Counted from the stretch's first letter, positions 33,582 to 44,629 are shown. The stretch: 64,000 bases of DNA from JAAFIW01 sp031414805 (GCA_031414805.1 JANOQJ010000086.1:1-64000), one strand, 5' to 3'. The notes: generated by a model from the letters alone, not told the origin. Numbers and translations: made by a program.

Positions 33582-33617
33582 AAAACCGACCGAGTGCTGA
33601 AGGCACCGGGTCGGTTT
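33580..33617 (-). terminator. Intrinsic terminator of the YegP-like gene
   Basis: On the minus strand AAACCGACC pairs with GGTCGGTTT (arms 33583-33591 and 33609-33617), with a further inner stem, followed by a T-run. Confidence 0.75.
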
Positions 33618-33637
33618 GAGGGGGCTTGTCGGGAGGT

Positions 33638-33973
33638 TTATGTGCTCAGGGTTTTGATGGTGTTGCTGGGCCCGTTGGTCTTCACCGAAGCAATGCCATT
33701 GTCCCGGCCAGCGGCGGCGGTGTACATCTGGCTGGTGCCGATGATCTGCGCGTTGGCTGCTTTGAGGTTGAAATACGGCCTGCCGTCTGAGGCTTCCAGC
33801 CGCTCATAGCGCTCGTCCAACGGGCTGTTGGTTTGCACGGATGCAATACCCGCCATGGCGGACGTTTTTGCAGCGTATTGCTGGCTGCGCAAAATCACTT
33901 CGGCGTTACCCGCTTTCAGCACAAAGCTGAACTTGCCGCTTTCGTTTTCCGAGACTTCATACCATCCAGCCAT
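33638..33973 (-). CDS. YegP-family DUF1508 protein
   Basis: ATG 33973 (MAGWYEVSENESGKFSFVLKAGN) has AGGAG at good spacing, and the longer frame upstream is rejected. The 111-residue protein contains two copies of the DUF1508 motif: FSFVLKAGNAEVILRSQQY...GIASVQTN and PYFNLKAANAQIIGTSQMY...GIASVKTN. The family is a small beta-sheet dimer of unknown role, common in bacteria. A clear terminator follows the gene, so it is probably monocistronic or the end of a unit with the RDD gene. Confidence 0.9.
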   Translation of the reverse strand: MAGWYEVSENESGKFSFVLKAGNAEVILRSQQYAAKTSAMAGIASVQTNSPLDERYERLEASDGRPYFNLKAANAQIIGTSQMYTAAAGRDNGIASVKTNGPSNTIKTLST

Positions 33974-34046
33974 ATCGATCTCCTGCGTCATTGTTTGAGG
34001 GAATTTGATGATACGCAGCGGCCCCGAATTTCGGCTTGACCCTTGT

Positions 34047-34523
34047 TTATTTAGATCCAAAGTGCACAGCTTGTGCACTGGCACGTCGTTTGCGCACCAC
34101 CACCGTGCCTGCCACTTTGTCGTGCCAGCCTTGTTTGCGCGCATCAAACGCCACCCAGAAGATGCCCACCAACATTGGAATCATGGCCAGGTAGTAGCCG
34201 GCGTAGCGGCCCACCAGTTGGTTGGTGCTGGCGGGTTGGCCCGTCTCTGCGTCGACGATGCGAGCACCAATAGCCATCTTGCCGGGCGTGGCCTGGCGAT
34301 GCACCCAAAACGCCACCACCGCCACGGCAGGCAGCACCCAGGTGAGCAAAAAGTCCAGCGGACCTTGCATCAAGGCTTCGCTTTCCCAGTATTCGGCCCC
34401 AAAAACCAGATGTAGCACAGGCAACAGGACGATCAGCAGCAACACGGAGTCGATGACGGCAGCCCAGGTGCGCAGCCAGAAGCCAACGTATTCAAGCTCT
34501 GTTTCGGGTTCAAGGATGTTCAT
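34047..34523 (-). CDS. RDD-family membrane protein
   Basis: ATG 34523 (MNILEPETELEYVGFWLRTWA) is used, since the upstream GTG has no support. The 158-residue protein has the RDD signature GFWLRTWAAVIDSVLLL, three hydrophobic segments, and QATPGKMAIGARIVDAETGQPA. The Arg and Asp residues characteristic of the family are present. RDD proteins are small membrane proteins. Some take part in compatible-solute or sodium transport, but most are uncharacterised. The C-terminus (VVVRKRRASAQAVHFGSK) is basic and cytoplasmic. Confidence 0.88.
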   Translation of the reverse strand: MNILEPETELEYVGFWLRTWAAVIDSVLLLIVLLPVLHLVFGAEYWESEALMQGPLDFLLTWVLPAVAVVAFWVHRQATPGKMAIGARIVDAETGQPASTNQLVGRYAGYYLAMIPMLVGIFWVAFDARKQGWHDKVAGTVVVRKRRASAQAVHFGSK

Positions 34524-34789
34524 CTGAATGGGTCTCACGCAATTTCCAGCAGAAAGCTGGCTTTAGCCCACCAATGTAAGCGTGTCTTGCAGGCGATTTC
34601 GGGAAACGACAAAGACTTGTCGGGCAAGCGTTGGGTTGGGCCACACGGATGGGTCTGATTTGCCGAACAATGCTCGTGCAATGTGCGTTTGTGGTGACCG
34701 GCGTAAAAAGGGCGGTGGCAAATTAAGCCCGCTGCCACGCTATTGATCCGGCCTGATGAAATGTGAACCGTTCGCCCTGATGTGGCCTG
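34524..34789. other. Intergenic region upstream of the RDD gene
   Basis: No supported gene. It includes a partial GTTCGCCCTGA repeat at 34764-34792. A 67-codon open frame on the minus strand has no recognisable features. Confidence 0.4.
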
Positions 34790-35875
34790 TCAATGCCGGT
34801 GTTGGTGATGCAGGTCAGGCGCATGCGGATGCGCATGGCCAGTCACGGCATGTTCATGGTGGTGGCTGTGAACGCCGGGACGCACGGGCTCGCGCATGTC
34901 AGCGTGCAAGTGATCGTGGTGCCCGTCGTCATGCGAATGGGCATGCTCGTGGTCCAAGGCCTGGTGCTGATGACCATGTTCGTGGCGTTCGGCGAGATGC
35001 GTCCATACACCAATGGCCATGAGGCCGCCAGCCGCTGCCATCAGCCAGGTCGCTGACCGGTCACCCAGCGCCAACGCGCCCAGTGCGCCCAAAAAAGGCG
35101 CCAATGCGAACACCGAGCCTGTGCGCGCAGCGCCAAAGCGGCGTTGGGCCAGCAGGTAAAACCGCAGGCTCAGCCCATATCCGATTGCTCCGACGACGAG
35201 CAGCGCTGCAGCGGCAACGGGCGCAGGGGCCGACTCACCGAAAGCCAGCGCAAGCCCCCCTGCACAGCTGGCCCCGATGCCAGACTTCGTCAACACCACC
35301 TGCCCCGGGTCACGGTCAGCCAATGCCCGGGACAGCGCGTTGTCGGTGCCCCATGCGGCACTGGCCCCCAGCACCGCCAGCAGTCCCAGCGTGCCCTCAG
35401 GCGAGCCGCCTCGGGCCTGGTCGGCCACCAGCAACACACCGCCCCCCATCAGCGCCAGCATGGCCAGCCAGACGCGTCGGTCCATGCTTTCGCCATACAG
35501 GGCACGCGCCAGACCCACCGTGAACAGTGCCTCCAGGGTTAGCATGAGGGATGCGCCGGTGCCGCTGGCGCGCTGCAGTCCCCAGGCCAGCGCAACCGGC
35601 CCCACCAAAGCACCGAAAAACGCAACCCCGGCCAGCCACGGCACATCCCTGCGGGTGAGCCGGGCTTCGCGCGAAGCTGGCTGGCGCAACAGCGCGCCGG
35701 CAAGCGCCGCACCCGCATACAAAAGCGCGGCTGTCCAGAACGGCCCCAGTCCGTGGCCAAAGCGCTGCACCAGCGGCGTGCTCAACCCGAACAGCACAGC
35801 GGCCAACGTCGCCAGCGCGGCACCGGCAACGGCAGGCCCGTACGGCACACGATGTCGGCTGTGCGGGCGCGTCAT
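34790..35875 (-). CDS. DMT (EamA) permease with His-rich C-terminal tail
   Basis: ATG 35875 begins two bases after the stop of the DUF6488 gene. The 361-residue protein has about ten membrane segments in two EamA repeats (LATLAAVLFGLSTPLVQRFG...LLYAGAALAG and LGLLAVLGASAAWGTDNALSRAL). The last 70 residues are a hydrophilic tail with over 20 histidines plus Asp and Glu (ERHEHGHQHQALDHEHAHSHDDGHHDH). Such a tail is unusual for DMT transporters and strongly suggests metal binding. With HupE/UreJ and the other His-rich proteins in the operon, a nickel, cobalt, zinc or copper role is inferred; direction of transport is unknown. Confidence 0.85.
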   Translation of the reverse strand: MTRPHSRHRVPYGPAVAGAALATLAAVLFGLSTPLVQRFGHGLGPFWTAALLYAGAALAGALLRQPASREARLTRRDVPWLAGVAFFGALVGPVALAWGLQRASGTGASLMLTLEALFTVGLARALYGESMDRRVWLAMLALMGGGVLLVADQARGGSPEGTLGLLAVLGASAAWGTDNALSRALADRDPGQVVLTKSGIGASCAGGLALAFGESAPAPVAAAALLVVGAIGYGLSLRFYLLAQRRFGAARTGSVFALAPFLGALGALALGDRSATWLMAAAGGLMAIGVWTHLAERHEHGHQHQALDHEHAHSHDDGHHDHLHADMREPVRPGVHSHHHEHAVTGHAHPHAPDLHHQHRH

Positions 35876-35877
35876 GG

Positions 35878-36240
35878 TCACTGACCCGTGAAGTTCACGG
35901 CCAGCACATTGCCGGGCAGACTGAGAAAAACGTAAAGCGTTTGCTTGGCCGTATCTGTCGCCTGCGGGTTCTTGAAGGTGACTTTCCACTCCTTGCCCTT
36001 CTTGCCGTCCACCTGCTCGATCTTTTCCTGCTTGATGGCCTTCCAGCTTGCGTCCAGCTTGCCGGACGCGACCAAAGCGTCTTTGCGCTGGACGGCGCAG
36101 CCGACAACTTTTTCTTCGGCTGCAGGCTTGGAGCCGTGGAAGTGGCAGGAGCTTCCCTGGTCGGCAAACGTGGGGGCTGCGCAAAGCAGGGCTGTCGTGG
36201 AACAAATTGCCACGGTGAGTTGTTTCGTGAAGTGTTTCAT
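35878..36240 (-). CDS. DUF6488 family small exported protein
   Basis: The 120-residue protein begins MKHFTKQLTVAICSTTALLCAAPTFA, a signal peptide. It contains SSCHFHGSKPAAEEKVVGCAVQRKDALVASGKLDASW and QVDGKKGKEWKVTFKNP. I recall this pattern as DUF6488, usually found next to metal-homeostasis membrane proteins. Two cysteines and two histidines near the mature N-terminus could bind a metal. It lies 16 bases after the HupE/UreJ gene and two bases before the DMT permease, so all three share a transcript. Confidence 0.75.
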   Translation of the reverse strand: MKHFTKQLTVAICSTTALLCAAPTFADQGSSCHFHGSKPAAEEKVVGCAVQRKDALVASGKLDASWKAIKQEKIEQVDGKKGKEWKVTFKNPQATDTAKQTLYVFLSLPGNVLAVNFTGQ

Positions 36241-36256
36241 TGGATCGGTTATTTCA

Positions 36257-37039
36257 TTAGTTGATGTTGTCCCGGGTGGGATCGGGCTTGCTGATCTCCA
36301 TATCTTCATGGAGGTGCTTGTGCTCTTCAACCGGGAAGCGAAAGCCGCCAGGATCTGAGTCGTGGGAATAGCCGTGCAGCTGCATCAGCAGCAGCAGGCC
36401 ACCGACCAGCATCAGGCCGGTGTTGGCGGCAACCGAAAACCTGGCAAAGCTGGGTCGCTTACGCCAGGCGGCCAGGAGCAACAGCATCACTGACAGTGCC
36501 GCGATCTGACCAAGTTCTACGCCAACGTTAAAGCTCAGGATGCGGCCCAGCATGGCAGCCTGGTCGTCACCCAACGGGAGCTGTTGCAACCGCGTCGACA
36601 GGCCGAAACCGTGAATGAGGCCGAACACAAACACAGCCACCAACAGGTTGGGCGACTTCATGCCCAGATGTTTCTGAAAGCCGCCGTTGTTGTCAAAAGC
36701 CTTGTAGATCACCGTCAGCGCGATCACCGCGTCCACCAGCAAATAGTTCCAGGTGATGCCCAGAAATGTGGCAAATATCAGCGTGATGCAGTGGCCCAAG
36801 GTGAAGGCAGTGACGAACTTGGCAACCTCGGCAAAGCGGGTCAGAAAGAAGATCACGCCAAACAGGAACAGTAGATGGTCGTAGCCGGTGAGCATGTGCT
36901 TGGCGCCCAGCACGGCGTACTTCAAGTAGCCACCAGCCAGCATGGCGGCCTTGTCAGCCTCCGAGATGCCGTGGGCCAAGGCCATGGTTGGTAGCAGCAG
37001 CGCAGCCACTAAAGCGAGAGTGCGAAAGATGAGATTCAT
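36257..37039 (-). CDS. HupE/UreJ-family metal permease
   Basis: The 260-residue protein has a signal-like N-terminus ending in ALAHGIS. About seven helices carry the HupE/UreJ motifs HMLTGYDHLLFLFGVIFFL, LGHCITLIFAT and GLIHGFGLSTRLQQLPLG. These His and Asp residues are required for nickel or cobalt permeation in characterised members. The C-terminal tail is His/Glu-rich (EEHKHLHEDME). It probably moves nickel or cobalt, or another divalent metal, across the inner membrane. It heads the compact part of the metal operon. Confidence 0.85.
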   Translation of the reverse strand: MNLIFRTLALVAALLLPTMALAHGISEADKAAMLAGGYLKYAVLGAKHMLTGYDHLLFLFGVIFFLTRFAEVAKFVTAFTLGHCITLIFATFLGITWNYLLVDAVIALTVIYKAFDNNGGFQKHLGMKSPNLLVAVFVFGLIHGFGLSTRLQQLPLGDDQAAMLGRILSFNVGVELGQIAALSVMLLLLAAWRKRPSFARFSVAANTGLMLVGGLLLLMQLHGYSHDSDPGGFRFPVEEHKHLHEDMEISKPDPTRDNIN

Positions 37040-37156
37040 GGTTTATGTGAAATGGGTGAAGGCAGCAGCTACGCCGCTTCCTTGAGCCGTCGGCTTGAGC
37101 CGACGGTGCGAAGGTGCAAATGAAGAAGGGGCGTGACGCAGCTCTGCGCCGCACCA

Positions 37157-37501
37157 TCAGGCCAGGGCTTTGGGTGGCCGCAGGAGGCCGTCCAGCCAAG
37201 GGGTCGGCAGCGAAGGGCGGACGTGCTGCGGTGGGCCCTGGGGCAGCGGCACAGGCAGCCGCGTTATCGGGCTGCTGAGCAAGGCAACACTGACACCATC
37301 GCCCAGGTGAACGTGAAAAGTCGAGGCTTGGTTCTCATCCACATGCGCCAACCCATCGTCATGGTGATGGTGGCTTGATTCCTGCGCATGGACGAACGCA
37401 TGGCCAATGTCATCGGCTACGGCGCCTGGAAATACCGCTACCGCGACCGCCTGGCCGAAGGTGGCCAGAAATGCGAGCAGGATCATGAGTTTGCGTGCCA
37501 T
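37157..37501 (-). CDS. Small His-rich periplasmic protein, CzcI/CopL-like
   Basis: The 114-residue protein has a signal peptide (MARKLMILLAFLATFGQAVAVAVFPGAVA) and a histidine cluster (FVHAQESSHHHHDDGLAHVDE...FHVHLGD). A Pro-rich C-terminus (PPQHVRPSLPTPWLDGLLRPPKA) follows. The layout resembles small periplasmic metal-resistance proteins such as CzcI, but I cannot assign an orthologue. It is the first gene of the leftward metal cluster, 117 bases before HupE/UreJ, and may buffer metal in the periplasm. Confidence 0.65.
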   Translation of the reverse strand: MARKLMILLAFLATFGQAVAVAVFPGAVADDIGHAFVHAQESSHHHHDDGLAHVDENQASTFHVHLGDGVSVALLSSPITRLPVPLPQGPPQHVRPSLPTPWLDGLLRPPKALA

Positions 37502-37554
37502 CAGCTCATTTTAAATTGGGAACTGGTCGGCTCAGAACCTGGGCTGCGTTGCGT

Positions 37555-38067
37555 TCACGTCCCCCTGCCCCGCAACACCACTGGCTGGTCTGACAGCTCG
37601 TTTTCACGCGGTGCACCGGCAGGGAAATGACTAACGAGGTGTTTCGTGACGGCCTGAATTCCGCCCAGCACACCATTCTCAAAATTCGAGTCTTTAAAGG
37701 CGCCTTGCATCTGCTGGCATACCTGATGCCATTCGTCTGAGCCGACATACCGATCAATGCCCCGATCCGCCACGATTTCAACAGCCCGGTCAGCCAGCAG
37801 CAGGTAAATCAGCAAGCCGTTGTTGTGCTCGGTGTCCCACACGCGCAACAAGGAAAACACCTCGATCGCGCGCTGCCGGGCTGTCTGTCCCTTGAGCAGC
37901 GAGACGCCATCGAGCGAGCCCTCCACCACAAAGCGCACCTGCCCGCCATGCACGGCTTCGCTGGCGCTGATCGCGCGCTCGATGTTGCTCAGCGCGCTGG
38001 GCCCAAACGCCTTGTTGACCAGCCCGTCTGTCATCAACCAATGCGTTGCAATGCGTTTGGTGTCCAT
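37555..38067 (-). CDS. TPM-domain protein
   Basis: ATG 38067 (MDTKRIATHWLMTDG) starts two bases after the preceding YgcG-like gene; a longer frame would read antisense glycine repeats and is rejected. The 170-residue protein has the TPM domain (IERAISASEAVHGGQVRFVVEGSL...RVWDTEHNNGLLIYLLLADRAVEIVADRGIDRYV) and no signal peptide or membrane segment. TPM domains occur in photosystem-repair and envelope proteins of unclear biochemistry. It is the last gene of a LemA-YgcG-TPM operon. Confidence 0.88.
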   Translation of the reverse strand: MDTKRIATHWLMTDGLVNKAFGPSALSNIERAISASEAVHGGQVRFVVEGSLDGVSLLKGQTARQRAIEVFSLLRVWDTEHNNGLLIYLLLADRAVEIVADRGIDRYVGSDEWHQVCQQMQGAFKDSNFENGVLGGIQAVTKHLVSHFPAGAPRENELSDQPVVLRGRGT

Positions 38068-38069
38068 GG

Positions 38070-38957
38070 TCACCACTTTCCCGATGCGCCGCCGCCACCG
38101 AAGCCGCCACCACCGCCGCTGAAGCCCCCGCCGCCGAATCCGCCAGAGCCTCTGGAGCCGCCACCGCCTGCACCGTAGTAGCCCCCGATTCCGCGGCCGC
38201 CCAGGCCACCGCCCAGCAGCGTGAAGATCAATCCAAGCACACCCGCAATTAAGGCAACCGACAGTGCGCCCACCAGGAACCACGCCACCACCGCAACGAT
38301 GCCACCGGTGACCAGCGCGCCAGGCACCCTCCCGAGCGCACCCCGCAGCACGCCACCGGCACCAAGCGCCAGAATGAAAAGAATGGGCGCGTACTGCCCC
38401 AGATTGCCCAAGCCCGCCACACCGGCAGCAGGTACCTGGCTGGCGGCTGGCAGTGGCTCGCCATCCACGACACGGATGATCTGCTGCACGCCAGCTGCAA
38501 TGCCGCCGTAGTAATCCTGGTCCCTGAATCGGGGTAACAAGGTCTCGCTGATGATGCGTTTGCTGGTGAGGTCGGTGAGCGCGCCTTCCAGGCCATAACC
38601 CACCTCGATGCGTACGGCGCGGTCGTTTTTCGCGACGACCAGGATTACGCCGTCATCAATCTTTTTGCGGCCCAGCTTCCATTGTTCAGCCACGCGCAAG
38701 GCGAATGGCTCGATCGCTTCCGGGGCGGTCGATGCCACCATGAGCACCGCAATCTGGCTGCCCTTTCTGGCCTCAAAGCCAGCCAGCGATTGCTCCAGTG
38801 CCACCTTTTGCTCTGAAGTGAGCGTGCCGGTCTGGTCGATGATGTGGCCTGTCAAGGCGGGCACCGGCACCTGGCCCACCGCCAGCGTGATCCAACCCAA
38901 AGCAACCGCCAACAGCAGCCCTTTCATGAGGCTGGCGGCGCTGTGGCCGGTGTTCAA
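38070..38957 (-). CDS. YgcG-type TPM-domain membrane protein with Gly-rich tail
   Basis: The 295-residue protein has a signal peptide, a TPM domain (ALTGHIIDQTGTLTSEQKVALEQSLAGFEARKGSQIAVLMV...DDGVILVVAKNDRAVRIEVGYGLEG), two or three membrane segments near residues 185-245, and a C-terminal tail dominated by Gly and Ser. The TTG at 38957 overlaps the LemA stop and has AGGAG upstream. ATG 38927 is an alternative start. The YgcG-LemA pair is widespread and probably works at the envelope, but no activity is established. Confidence 0.88.
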   Translation of the reverse strand: MNTGHSAASLMKGLLLAVALGWITLAVGQVPVPALTGHIIDQTGTLTSEQKVALEQSLAGFEARKGSQIAVLMVASTAPEAIEPFALRVAEQWKLGRKKIDDGVILVVAKNDRAVRIEVGYGLEGALTDLTSKRIISETLLPRFRDQDYYGGIAAGVQQIIRVVDGEPLPAASQVPAAGVAGLGNLGQYAPILFILALGAGGVLRGALGRVPGALVTGGIVAVVAWFLVGALSVALIAGVLGLIFTLLGGGLGGRGIGGYYGAGGGGSRGSGGFGGGGFSGGGGGFGGGGASGKW

Positions 38958-39592
38958 CTGCCTGCTCCTGACGCGGGACTGGCCGGTTTGGCCGGCGCGG
39001 TGTCGAAGTTGACGCTGGGGGGCCGGGCGATTTCTTTTTCATTCTCAACCGTGAAGTTGGGCTTTTCTTTGTACCCAAACACCATGGCCGTCAAATTAGA
39101 GGGGAAAGATCGAATCGTCACGTTGTAGTCTTGCACCGACTTGATGTACCGGTTGCGCGCCACCGTGATGCGGTTTTCAGTGCCTTCCAGTTGCGCTGCC
39201 AAATCCCGAAAGCCCTGGTTGGCCCGCAGATTCGGGTAATTTTCAGACACCACCATCAAGCGCGACAGCGCACCTGTCAGCTGGCCCTGCGCCTGTTGGA
39301 ATTTCTGGAACGCCTGCGGGTCATTGATGAGCTCTGGTGTCGCCTGAATCGATGTGGCTTTCGAGCGGGCCTCGATCACTTTGGTCAAAGTGTCTTGTTC
39401 AAACTTGGCTTCAGCTTTCACGGTGCTGACCAGATTGGGCACCAGATCGGCGCGGCGCTGATACTGGTTGACAACTTCCGCCCAGCTCGCTTTGATCTGC
39501 TCATCGCCGCTCTGAAATGTGTTGTAGCCGCAGCCAGAGAGACTCACGGCGAGGGCTGTTATGAAACTCGTCAGTAATTTGCGCACGTTCAT
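38954..39592 (-). CDS. lemA: LemA family lipoprotein
   Basis: ATG 39592 follows GGAGAA; the longer frame is not supported. The 212-residue protein has a lipobox (VSLSGCGYN) and the LemA helical core (ASWAEVVNQYQRRADLVPNLVSTVKA...FEQDTLTKVIEARSKA...QGQLTGALSRLMVVSENYPNLRANQGFRDLAAQLEGTENRITVARNRYI). LemA proteins form long helical bundles at the membrane; their role is not established. It is the first gene of the operon with YgcG and TPM proteins and overlaps the next start. Confidence 0.92.
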   Translation of the reverse strand: MNVRKLLTSFITALAVSLSGCGYNTFQSGDEQIKASWAEVVNQYQRRADLVPNLVSTVKAEAKFEQDTLTKVIEARSKATSIQATPELINDPQAFQKFQQAQGQLTGALSRLMVVSENYPNLRANQGFRDLAAQLEGTENRITVARNRYIKSVQDYNVTIRSFPSNLTAMVFGYKEKPNFTVENEKEIARPPSVNFDTAPAKPASPASGAGS

Positions 39593-39738
39593 TTCTCCAA
39601 ATGGGCAGGATGAGTCTGCGCGCTGTAAATGCTGCCGTCTGTGCGCCACCGCACACAGCGCTGGCATCTGCTGCGGGAAGATCAATGCTTCGTGGGCACG
39701 GTGTTAGCAGTACCCACATCAACACAGAGGACTGAGCC

Positions 39739-42099
<2,361 letters not shown>

Positions 42100-42100
42100 T

Positions 42101-42163
42101 TCACTACTAAACTTATAGCTGGTTGAGCAGTATTGACATGGGCTCGTGGCATATTTGGCTCTG
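42101..42163 (+). repeat. Interspersed 60 bp element, copy 11
   Basis: Core near 42116-42134 (TAGCTGGTTGAGCAGTAT), directly after the ATPase stop. Confidence 0.8.
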
Positions 42164-42211
42164 TTTTGCGCCAGAGCCCCCTGAATCCTCACTTTCAATG
42201 AATTCCATTCC

Positions 42212-43204
42212 ATGAACCCCCAAGGCTCCATCACCGACGTGCCCGGCATTCAAGTTGGTCACGACACCGACCCCCGCCGACCCACCGGTTGCACCGTGGT
42301 GCTGGCCACCGAAGGCGCTGTGGCGGCTGTTGATGTGCGGGGCGCAGCGCCCGGCACGCGCGAAACAGATCTGCTGCACCCCAGCAACCTGGTGGACAAG
42401 GTGCATGCGGTGGTGCTGGCCGGTGGCAGCGCCTGGGGGCTGGATGCTGCCAGCGGTGTGATGGCCTGGCTGGAAGCGCGTGGTTTTGGGCTGGATGTGA
42501 AGGTAGGTCGTTTGCCCATCGTGCCCGCCGCCGTGCTGTTTGACCTGCTGGTGGGCGACGCACGCATACGCCCCGATGCCGCGGCAGGCCTGCGCGCCTG
42601 CGAGGCTGCGTCGACGCAGGCACCGCAAGAGGGCAATGTGGGCGCAGGTGCCGGAGCGGCCGTGGGCAAGATTTTCGGCATCGGTCGCGCCATGAAAGGC
42701 GGCATTGGCAGTGCGTCGGTCACTGTGGCGGGTGTGACGGTGGGCGCACTGGTAGCCTGTAATGCCCTGGGCGATGTGATCGACCCCCACACCGCTCAAG
42801 TGGTGGCCGGTGCCCGCACCACCGACGGCTTGAAGCTGCTGGACAGCCGCCGCGCCCTGCTGGCGGGCGAGCCGCCGCAGCCGCTGCTGGCAGGCACCAA
42901 CACCACCATCGGCGTGATCGGGACCGACGCCGCGCTGACGAAAACCCAAGCCCACCGCTTGGCCATGATGGGCCACGATGGCCTGGCCCGCAGCATCAAC
43001 CCGGTGCACACGATGTCGGACGGCGACACACTTTTTACGCTGGCCACAGGCCACGCAGCCACACACCCCGGCATGATGGTGCTGGGCACCATGGCGGCTG
43101 AGGCGGTGGCCCTGGCGGTGCTGCGTGCGGTGCAGGCGGCGCGCAGTGTGCGAATCGGTGAGCTGTACCTGCTCAGTGCGCACGATCTTCCCCGCGGTCT
43201 GTAG
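42212..43204 (+). CDS. P1 (DmpA/ArgJ-like fold) aminopeptidase
   Basis: The 330-residue protein belongs to the P1 peptidase family of autoprocessing N-terminal nucleophile enzymes, which release N-terminal amino acids or beta-amino acids. Recognisable blocks are ITDVPGIQVGHDTD at the start, ETDLLHPSNLVDKVHAVVLAGGSAWGLDAASGVMAWLE, GNVGAGAGAAVGKIFG and the putative cleavage and nucleophile region NTTIGVIGTDA near residue 230. This subgroup shows Thr where DmpA has Ser, so the nucleophile assignment is tentative. No signal peptide, so it is cytoplasmic. It precedes the TAXI gene by 21 bases. Confidence 0.88.
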   Translation: MNPQGSITDVPGIQVGHDTDPRRPTGCTVVLATEGAVAAVDVRGAAPGTRETDLLHPSNLVDKVHAVVLAGGSAWGLDAASGVMAWLEARGFGLDVKVGRLPIVPAAVLFDLLVGDARIRPDAAAGLRACEAASTQAPQEGNVGAGAGAAVGKIFGIGRAMKGGIGSASVTVAGVTVGALVACNALGDVIDPHTAQVVAGARTTDGLKLLDSRRALLAGEPPQPLLAGTNTTIGVIGTDAALTKTQAHRLAMMGHDGLARSINPVHTMSDGDTLFTLATGHAATHPGMMVLGTMAAEAVALAVLRAVQAARSVRIGELYLLSAHDLPRGL

Positions 43205-43225
43205 TTTCTCCACCCGGTATACCCT

Positions 43226-44596
43226 ATGTCTATGGCCCAAACCGTTCGCTACACCCTGTTGTCCATCCGGGACTTGCTGCTGTCCTTTGGCCCGTTTGTG
43301 CTCCTGACCGTGGTGCTGCTGGCGCTGGCTTACTGGTGGCTCAACCCCACGCCACCCAAGCGCGTGACCTTGGCCACCGGCCCCGCGCAAAGCGCGTACG
43401 ACGAGTTTGGCAAGCGCTACCAGAAGGCGCTGGCGGCGTATGACATTGAGGTGGTGCTGATTCCCACCGAGGGCTCGTCGGCCAACCTTCAAATGCTGCG
43501 CGACGGCAAGGCTGACCTGGGTTTTGTGCAGGGCGGCACCGGAGGCGCACCCGCTGATGCACCCGACGGCACGCCCGCCAACGAAGCCAGCGGCCTGCAG
43601 TCGCTAGGCAGCTTGTTCGTGGAACCGGTGTGGCTGTTCTATCAAGCCGCATCGGCGAAAACAGTGACGGCCAGCGCCACGCTGACCTCCTTGAAGCAGC
43701 TGGAGTCGTTGCGAGTGAACGTGGGCACACCCGGCAGCGGCGTGCCGCTGTTAATGAACAAACTGTTGGACGCCAACCGTATCGACACCAAGCCCCTAAA
43801 GCTGAGCCGACTGGAGCAAACACCGGCCACTGTGGCTTTTTTGGGCAACGAGGTCGATGCATTGGTGTTCGCCTCGGCCCCGGAGTCGCTGATGGTGCAA
43901 ATGCTGCTGCAAACCCCAGGCGTCAAATTGCTCGACTTTGCGCAAAGCGAGGCCTATGCCCGCCGTTTCCCGTTCCTCACACCCGTGGTGCTGCCGCGCG
44001 GCGTGGTCGATTTGGCGGGCGATTTACCCCCGCAAGACGCCCGGCTGGTGGCATCCACCACAGCCCTGCTCACCCGCGAGACCACCCACCCTGCACTGCT
44101 GCAACTGTTCTCACAGGCCGCGCGCAACCTGCATGGCGGCGCGGGCTGGTTCAATCGGGCGGGCGAGTTTCCCAACGCGCAAAACCTGGAGTACCCGCTG
44201 GCCAAAGAAGCCGAGCGCATGATGAAAAACGGCCCGCCGCTGTTGCAACGTTACCTGTCGTTCTGGGCGGCCAACCTGGTCGAGCGCATGTGGCTGGTGC
44301 TGGGCATCATCGTGGCCATCTTGTTGCCACTGTCACGCATCGTGCCGCCACTCTACGAATTCCGCATTCGCTCCCGGGTGTTTCGCTGGTATGGCCAGTT
44401 GCGTGACATTGAAAACCGGCTGGACGACCCGATTGAACCGCCGGCCACAGCCGCCCAACGCAACGCCGAACTGGCCACCCAGCTGGACGAACTGGACGCC
44501 AAGGCCGGCAAGATCAACGTGCCACTGTCGTATGCCGACGAGCTGTACAGCCTGCGCAACCACATTCAGCTGGTGCGCGGCAAGGTCAGTGGGTAG
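43226..44596 (+). CDS. TAXI-family TRAP-type solute-binding protein, membrane-tethered
   Basis: The 456-residue protein has an N-terminal membrane anchor (residues 20-42), then a TAXI/NMT1-like binding domain (VTLATGPAQSAYDEFGKRYQKAL...GSSANLQMLRDGKADLGFVQGG...LRVNVGTPGSGVPLLMNKLLD). A second membrane segment lies near residue 355 (MWLVLGIIVAILLPLSRIVPPLYEF), followed by a cytoplasmic helical tail. This double-anchored form differs from free periplasmic TAXI proteins and may act as a sensor or tethered receptor. No TRAP permease gene is adjacent. An alternative start lies at 43232. Confidence 0.85.
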   Translation: MSMAQTVRYTLLSIRDLLLSFGPFVLLTVVLLALAYWWLNPTPPKRVTLATGPAQSAYDEFGKRYQKALAAYDIEVVLIPTEGSSANLQMLRDGKADLGFVQGGTGGAPADAPDGTPANEASGLQSLGSLFVEPVWLFYQAASAKTVTASATLTSLKQLESLRVNVGTPGSGVPLLMNKLLDANRIDTKPLKLSRLEQTPATVAFLGNEVDALVFASAPESLMVQMLLQTPGVKLLDFAQSEAYARRFPFLTPVVLPRGVVDLAGDLPPQDARLVASTTALLTRETTHPALLQLFSQAARNLHGGAGWFNRAGEFPNAQNLEYPLAKEAERMMKNGPPLLQRYLSFWAANLVERMWLVLGIIVAILLPLSRIVPPLYEFRIRSRVFRWYGQLRDIENRLDDPIEPPATAAQRNAELATQLDELDAKAGKINVPLSYADELYSLRNHIQLVRGKVSG

Positions 44597-44629
44597 GCAA
44601 TCGGGGTTTAAGATGCCACTGATTTCGTT

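Noticed and set aside
39593..39738. CueR-type operator upstream of the P-type ATPase
   Set aside because: No ACCTTCC-N-GGAAGGT-like inverted repeat is present in the 146-base upstream region.
42113..43492. A 459-codon open frame antisense to the P1 peptidase and the start of the TAXI gene
   Set aside because: It has shadow-type composition (His, Gln, Arg-rich), no motif and no ribosome site, and lies opposite two well-supported genes in high-GC DNA.
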